Shown here in pieces: positions 5,949-7,676 of a stretch of 7,676 nucleotides of DNA. A program made the position numbers and the translations under genes. The notes under the pieces were generated by a model, which was given only the letters and a program-made list of their open reading frames with translations, ran no database searches and was not told the origin of the DNA. Source of the DNA: Deltaproteobacteria bacterium (GTDB taxonomy: Bacteria; Desulfobacterota; DSM-4660; Desulfatiglandales; B25-G16); assembly GCA_020355145.1 (NCBI GenBank), contig CP070660.1, positions 1,608,911-1,616,586 on the forward strand. The letters are read 5' to 3'. Every line of letters begins with the position of its first letter. Position 1 is the first letter of the stretch.

Positions 5949-7268
5949 ATGAGGAAAAGCCAACATTTAATCTGTGTCACCGTTTTGGTGGCCACAGCAA
6001 TCGGTTGTGCAGCCCCAGCAAGAAAACCCCTCAAAAAGATCGTTGAAGTTCCAGAGGGAATCGTTAAGGAGTATCTCCAGAGCAGCCGGGAGTATGAGGA
6101 TAAGGGAGATCTGGTAGCGTCCCTCGAACAATATAAATTAGCCATGACTGTGGACCCCAGCAACCAGGAAGCCATCAAGGGCTGTAACCGGGTGGAAAAG
6201 AAGCTACGCAGTTTAGCCACGAAACATTATGAGGCAGGCCGTAAGTTCCACAAAGAGGGAAAGTATGGGCTTGCGCGCCACCAATTCTTAATTGCTCTGA
6301 GGCTCTGGCCGGATTATCAGGAAGCGATAAATACGATTATCTCAAGAAAACGGATCCAGATCAAACGGTACATTGTACATACGATTAGACCGGGGGAAAG
6401 TCTTGTCGAACTGGCCAGGATGTATTATGGAGATCACCACAAGTTTCCCATCATAGCCAATTACAATAATCTGACTGATGCCACTCGGATCTACAGCGGT
6501 CAGAAAATCAAGGTTCCTGAGGTCGAAGGTGTGGAATTCTTGGTTGGCAAGAAAGACATAAAGACGGCGGAAGTGGAGGTAGCTGATTCAGAATTTTTGA
6601 GGTGGGAAAGGAATGTCAAGGAAGACAAGGAGCAAGAAAAAAAACCTGAACCTGGGGTTGAGGAAGCCGTAAAGACGGCGGAAGTGGAGGTAGCTGATTC
6701 AGAATTTTGGGATGGGAGCGAGTATGCCTTGATAGACAAGGAGCCTGTAAAAGCACACGAAGCTAAGGTTAGTGAGGACAAAGAAGAACCTTTTGACCAG
6801 GTTGCCAGCTATCGCGATTACGGTGTCGATCTATTCAAGGAAAAGAAATACCAACAGGCACTTGTTGCATTTAAAGAGGTTCTAGATGTAAATCCTGAGG
6901 ATAGCATGGCCCTTGAATACTCCTATAAGATCAATTTTCAATATGGCATCGCCCTTTTTGAAAGGAAAGAGTACCTGGCAGCAAAGGATAAATTTGAGGC
7001 AAGCCTTCGATACAAAAAGGATTGCCAGAAATGCCATGCGTACATAAAAAAGAGCGAAGATTTATATAAAGAAATTCATTACAAAAAGGGCATCCAATTT
7101 TTTTATAAGGAATTGTTAAATGAGGCTATTGAGGAGTGGGAATTGGTCAGGGCTATCGACCCCGATTATAAAAGAGTGGACTATCTAATCAATAAGGCCA
7201 AAAAAATTTTGAATAAGATAGAAGAGTTGAAAGAAGGTCAAGAGGAGCAATCCGCTCGGAAACTCTAA
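5949..7268 (+). CDS. TPR and LysM repeat lipoprotein
   Basis: I do not know a specific name for this 439-residue protein. It has a short signal peptide ending in a lipobox-like AIGC (Cys20; Ala at -3 is less usual than Leu). TPR-like helical repeats at about 41-74 and 91-125 are followed by a LysM domain at about 140-190 (YIVHTIRPGESLVELARMYYGD ending YSGQKIKVP). A charged Glu/Lys-rich linker (about 191-283) contains two exact copies of KTAEVEVADSEF. Three more TPR-like units lie at about 287-320, 328-360 and 373-405, before a charged coiled tail. LysM domains bind glycan chains with N-acetylglucosamine and TPRs hold proteins together, so a scaffold role on the envelope is plausible; this is inference. 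It starts 7 bp after the deacetylase stop with only a weak ribosome-binding site (AAAGTGA), so coupling to the upstream gene is likely. A CxxC pair (DCQKC, 359-361 region) lies between the last TPRs. Confidence 0.88.
   Translation: MRKSQHLICVTVLVATAIGCAAPARKPLKKIVEVPEGIVKEYLQSSREYEDKGDLVASLEQYKLAMTVDPSNQEAIKGCNRVEKKLRSLATKHYEAGRKFHKEGKYGLARHQFLIALRLWPDYQEAINTIISRKRIQIKRYIVHTIRPGESLVELARMYYGDHHKFPIIANYNNLTDATRIYSGQKIKVPEVEGVEFLVGKKDIKTAEVEVADSEFLRWERNVKEDKEQEKKPEPGVEEAVKTAEVEVADSEFWDGSEYALIDKEPVKAHEAKVSEDKEEPFDQVASYRDYGVDLFKEKKYQQALVAFKEVLDVNPEDSMALEYSYKINFQYGIALFERKEYLAAKDKFEASLRYKKDCQKCHAYIKKSEDLYKEIHYKKGIQFFYKELLNEAIEEWELVRAIDPDYKRVDYLINKAKKILNKIEELKEGQEEQSARKL
6559..6597 (+). repeat. 39-bp exact direct repeat, copy 1
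   Basis: Identical over 39 bases to 6670-6708, offset 111 bp (37 codons), so both copies are in the same frame and encode KTAEVEVADSEF. It lies in the charged linker between the LysM domain and the C-terminal TPRs. Confidence 0.95.
6670..6708 (+). repeat. 39-bp exact direct repeat, copy 2
   Basis: Second copy of the repeat at 6559-6597. The nucleotide identity includes third codon positions, which points to a recent duplication or ongoing slippage/recombination. The sequences between and after the copies are both acidic/lysine-rich but no longer alike. Confidence 0.95.
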
Positions 7269-7289
7269 TGCGGTATCAATCAAATATAG

Positions 7290-7538
7290 AGATAGGATCT
7301 TTAAAGTGCTCGACATAAAGGATAACATCGTCCTTAAATTCGGGATTCTAGCTCCCTGTCCAGCATTTCTTGTTACCAAAAAGGGCAGGAGCCCCTCTTC
7401 GGTGGCTTCATAGCTGGTGAACCTGGTTGAACAAATCAGACATTGCCTTCGACATCTGATGGCAATTCCGTCTTTTATTAGCCTTGAATCGATTACTTCG
7501 CTGTCGGTCTTTCCACAATTTGGACATAATGAAGGGGG
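7290..7538 (-). pseudogene. Relic of a small NrdR-like zinc-ribbon protein
   Basis: On the minus strand the frame reads CPNCGKTDSEVIDSRL (from 7526), then a basic stretch with CRRQCLIC, then RFTSYEATEE. This closely resembles the N-terminal zinc ribbon of NrdR-type regulators (CPxCG ... VIDSR ... RRRxCxxC ... RFTTYE), with two Cys pairs for zinc. It continues LLPFLVTRNAGQGARIPNL and TMLSFMSSTLKILS (to 7290) instead of the ATP-cone of true NrdR, so it belongs to a shorter related family. There is no ATG, GTG or TTG in frame before the ribbon: the upstream codons are TGA CCC CCT TCA TTA TGT. After 7290 the frame runs into the antisense of the TPR gene and stops at 7185 with no recognisable sequence. 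It appears to have lost both ends, and the palindrome at 7532-7563 abuts its start. Confidence 0.6.
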
Positions 7539-7563
7539 TCACCCATTAATGGGTGACCCCCTT
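7532..7563. terminator. Perfect 32-bp palindrome; probable operon terminator or REP/MITE-like element
   Basis: A perfect inverted repeat with core 7534-7561 (arms GGGGGTCACCCAT / ATGGGTGACCCCC) is extended by AA/TT on each side. On the plus strand the stem is followed by a T run (7562-7565), so it can serve as a rho-independent terminator for the three-gene operon ending 264 bp upstream. The T run is short, and the unusually long perfect stem also fits a mobile repeat. Confidence 0.65.
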
Positions 7564-7676
7564 TTGGAGGAAAAGTAAGCAGTATGATTCAAATCCGATC
7601 TAGATTTGTTATTGGGACCTAGAAGTGATATTGGAGTGCCCCGAAGATACTTTTATGGCTGAGGACTTGGCCCTCA
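7564..7676. other. Right-edge segment without an assignable gene
   Basis: GGAGG at 7566-7570 precedes an ATG at 7584, but that frame stops after 12 codons. A second plus-strand frame, open after the TAG at 7601-7603, reads ICYWDLEVILECPEDTF and reaches an ATG at 7655 (MAEDLAL) at the window edge. It could be the start of a gene, with GAAGAT at 7643-7648 as a weak ribosome-binding site, but too little is visible to claim one. Confidence 0.25.

Noticed and set aside
6500..6781. 93-residue minus-strand frame beginning MSSLTLASC, resembling a lipoprotein signal
   Set aside because: It lies fully antisense to the TPR-LysM gene, is serine/threonine-rich as the complement of the charged linker, and repeats only because of the 39-bp duplication.
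7185..7379. 64-residue minus-strand frame from a TTG
   Set aside because: It is only the back half of the zinc-ribbon relic plus antisense of the TPR gene; the conserved part begins upstream of this TTG and ends at 7290.
7269..7531. Terminator immediately after the TPR gene
   Set aside because: I found no GC-rich stem with a T run in this stretch; the first convincing one is the palindrome at 7532-7563.
1..7676. CRISPR array, tRNA or rRNA genes
   Set aside because: No regularly spaced repeats, no tRNA cloverleaf sequence with a T-loop motif, and no rRNA signature was seen on either strand by eye.

Overview
The window looks like a chromosomal piece of a Gram-negative-type bacterium. My best guess is a former deltaproteobacterium (Desulfobacterota) or a neighbouring lineage. 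This rests on a split glyQ/glyS glycyl-tRNA synthetase, two lipobox proteins, a membrane class III cyclase, and relics of a REP-associated transposase and of a small NrdR-like zinc-ribbon protein of a kind I associate with that group. The lineage is inference; no rRNA or other marker gene is present.

Left part (1-2475, minus strand): glyQ (alpha subunit, complete) followed by glyS (beta subunit). glyS runs off the left edge with 480 codons visible. The two genes are separated by 156 bp holding two related AT-rich repeat units, which is unusual for this gene pair.

Middle (2476-3399): about 920 bp with no intact gene. It lies between the divergent glyQS genes and the plus-strand operon. The only recognisable coding relic is the C-terminal, DnaA-like part of a REP-associated (Y1/HUH) transposase at about 2924-3160. 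A small perfect hairpin and weak promoter candidates are also present.

Right part (3400-7268, plus strand): a tight three-gene operon. Gene 1 is a membrane class IIIb adenylate cyclase with TM, periplasmic sensor, TM, HAMP and CHD domains, and all six catalytic or substrate residues are in place. Gene 2 overlaps it by 8 bp and encodes a lipoprotein with a LysM-like domain and a NodB (CE4) polysaccharide deacetylase domain. Gene 3 starts 7 bp later and encodes a lipoprotein with TPR repeats, a LysM domain, an acidic/charged linker with a 39-bp exact duplication, and more TPR repeats. Two LysM lipoproteins co-translated with a transmembrane cyclase suggest a cell-envelope (peptidoglycan or exopolysaccharide) remodelling module tied to cAMP signalling. 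That link is a hypothesis.

Right end (7269-7676): an antisense relic of a small NrdR-like zinc-ribbon protein without start codon and truncated at its C-terminus. Next to it is a perfect 32-bp palindrome that probably ends the operon. The last ~110 bp contain no assignable gene.
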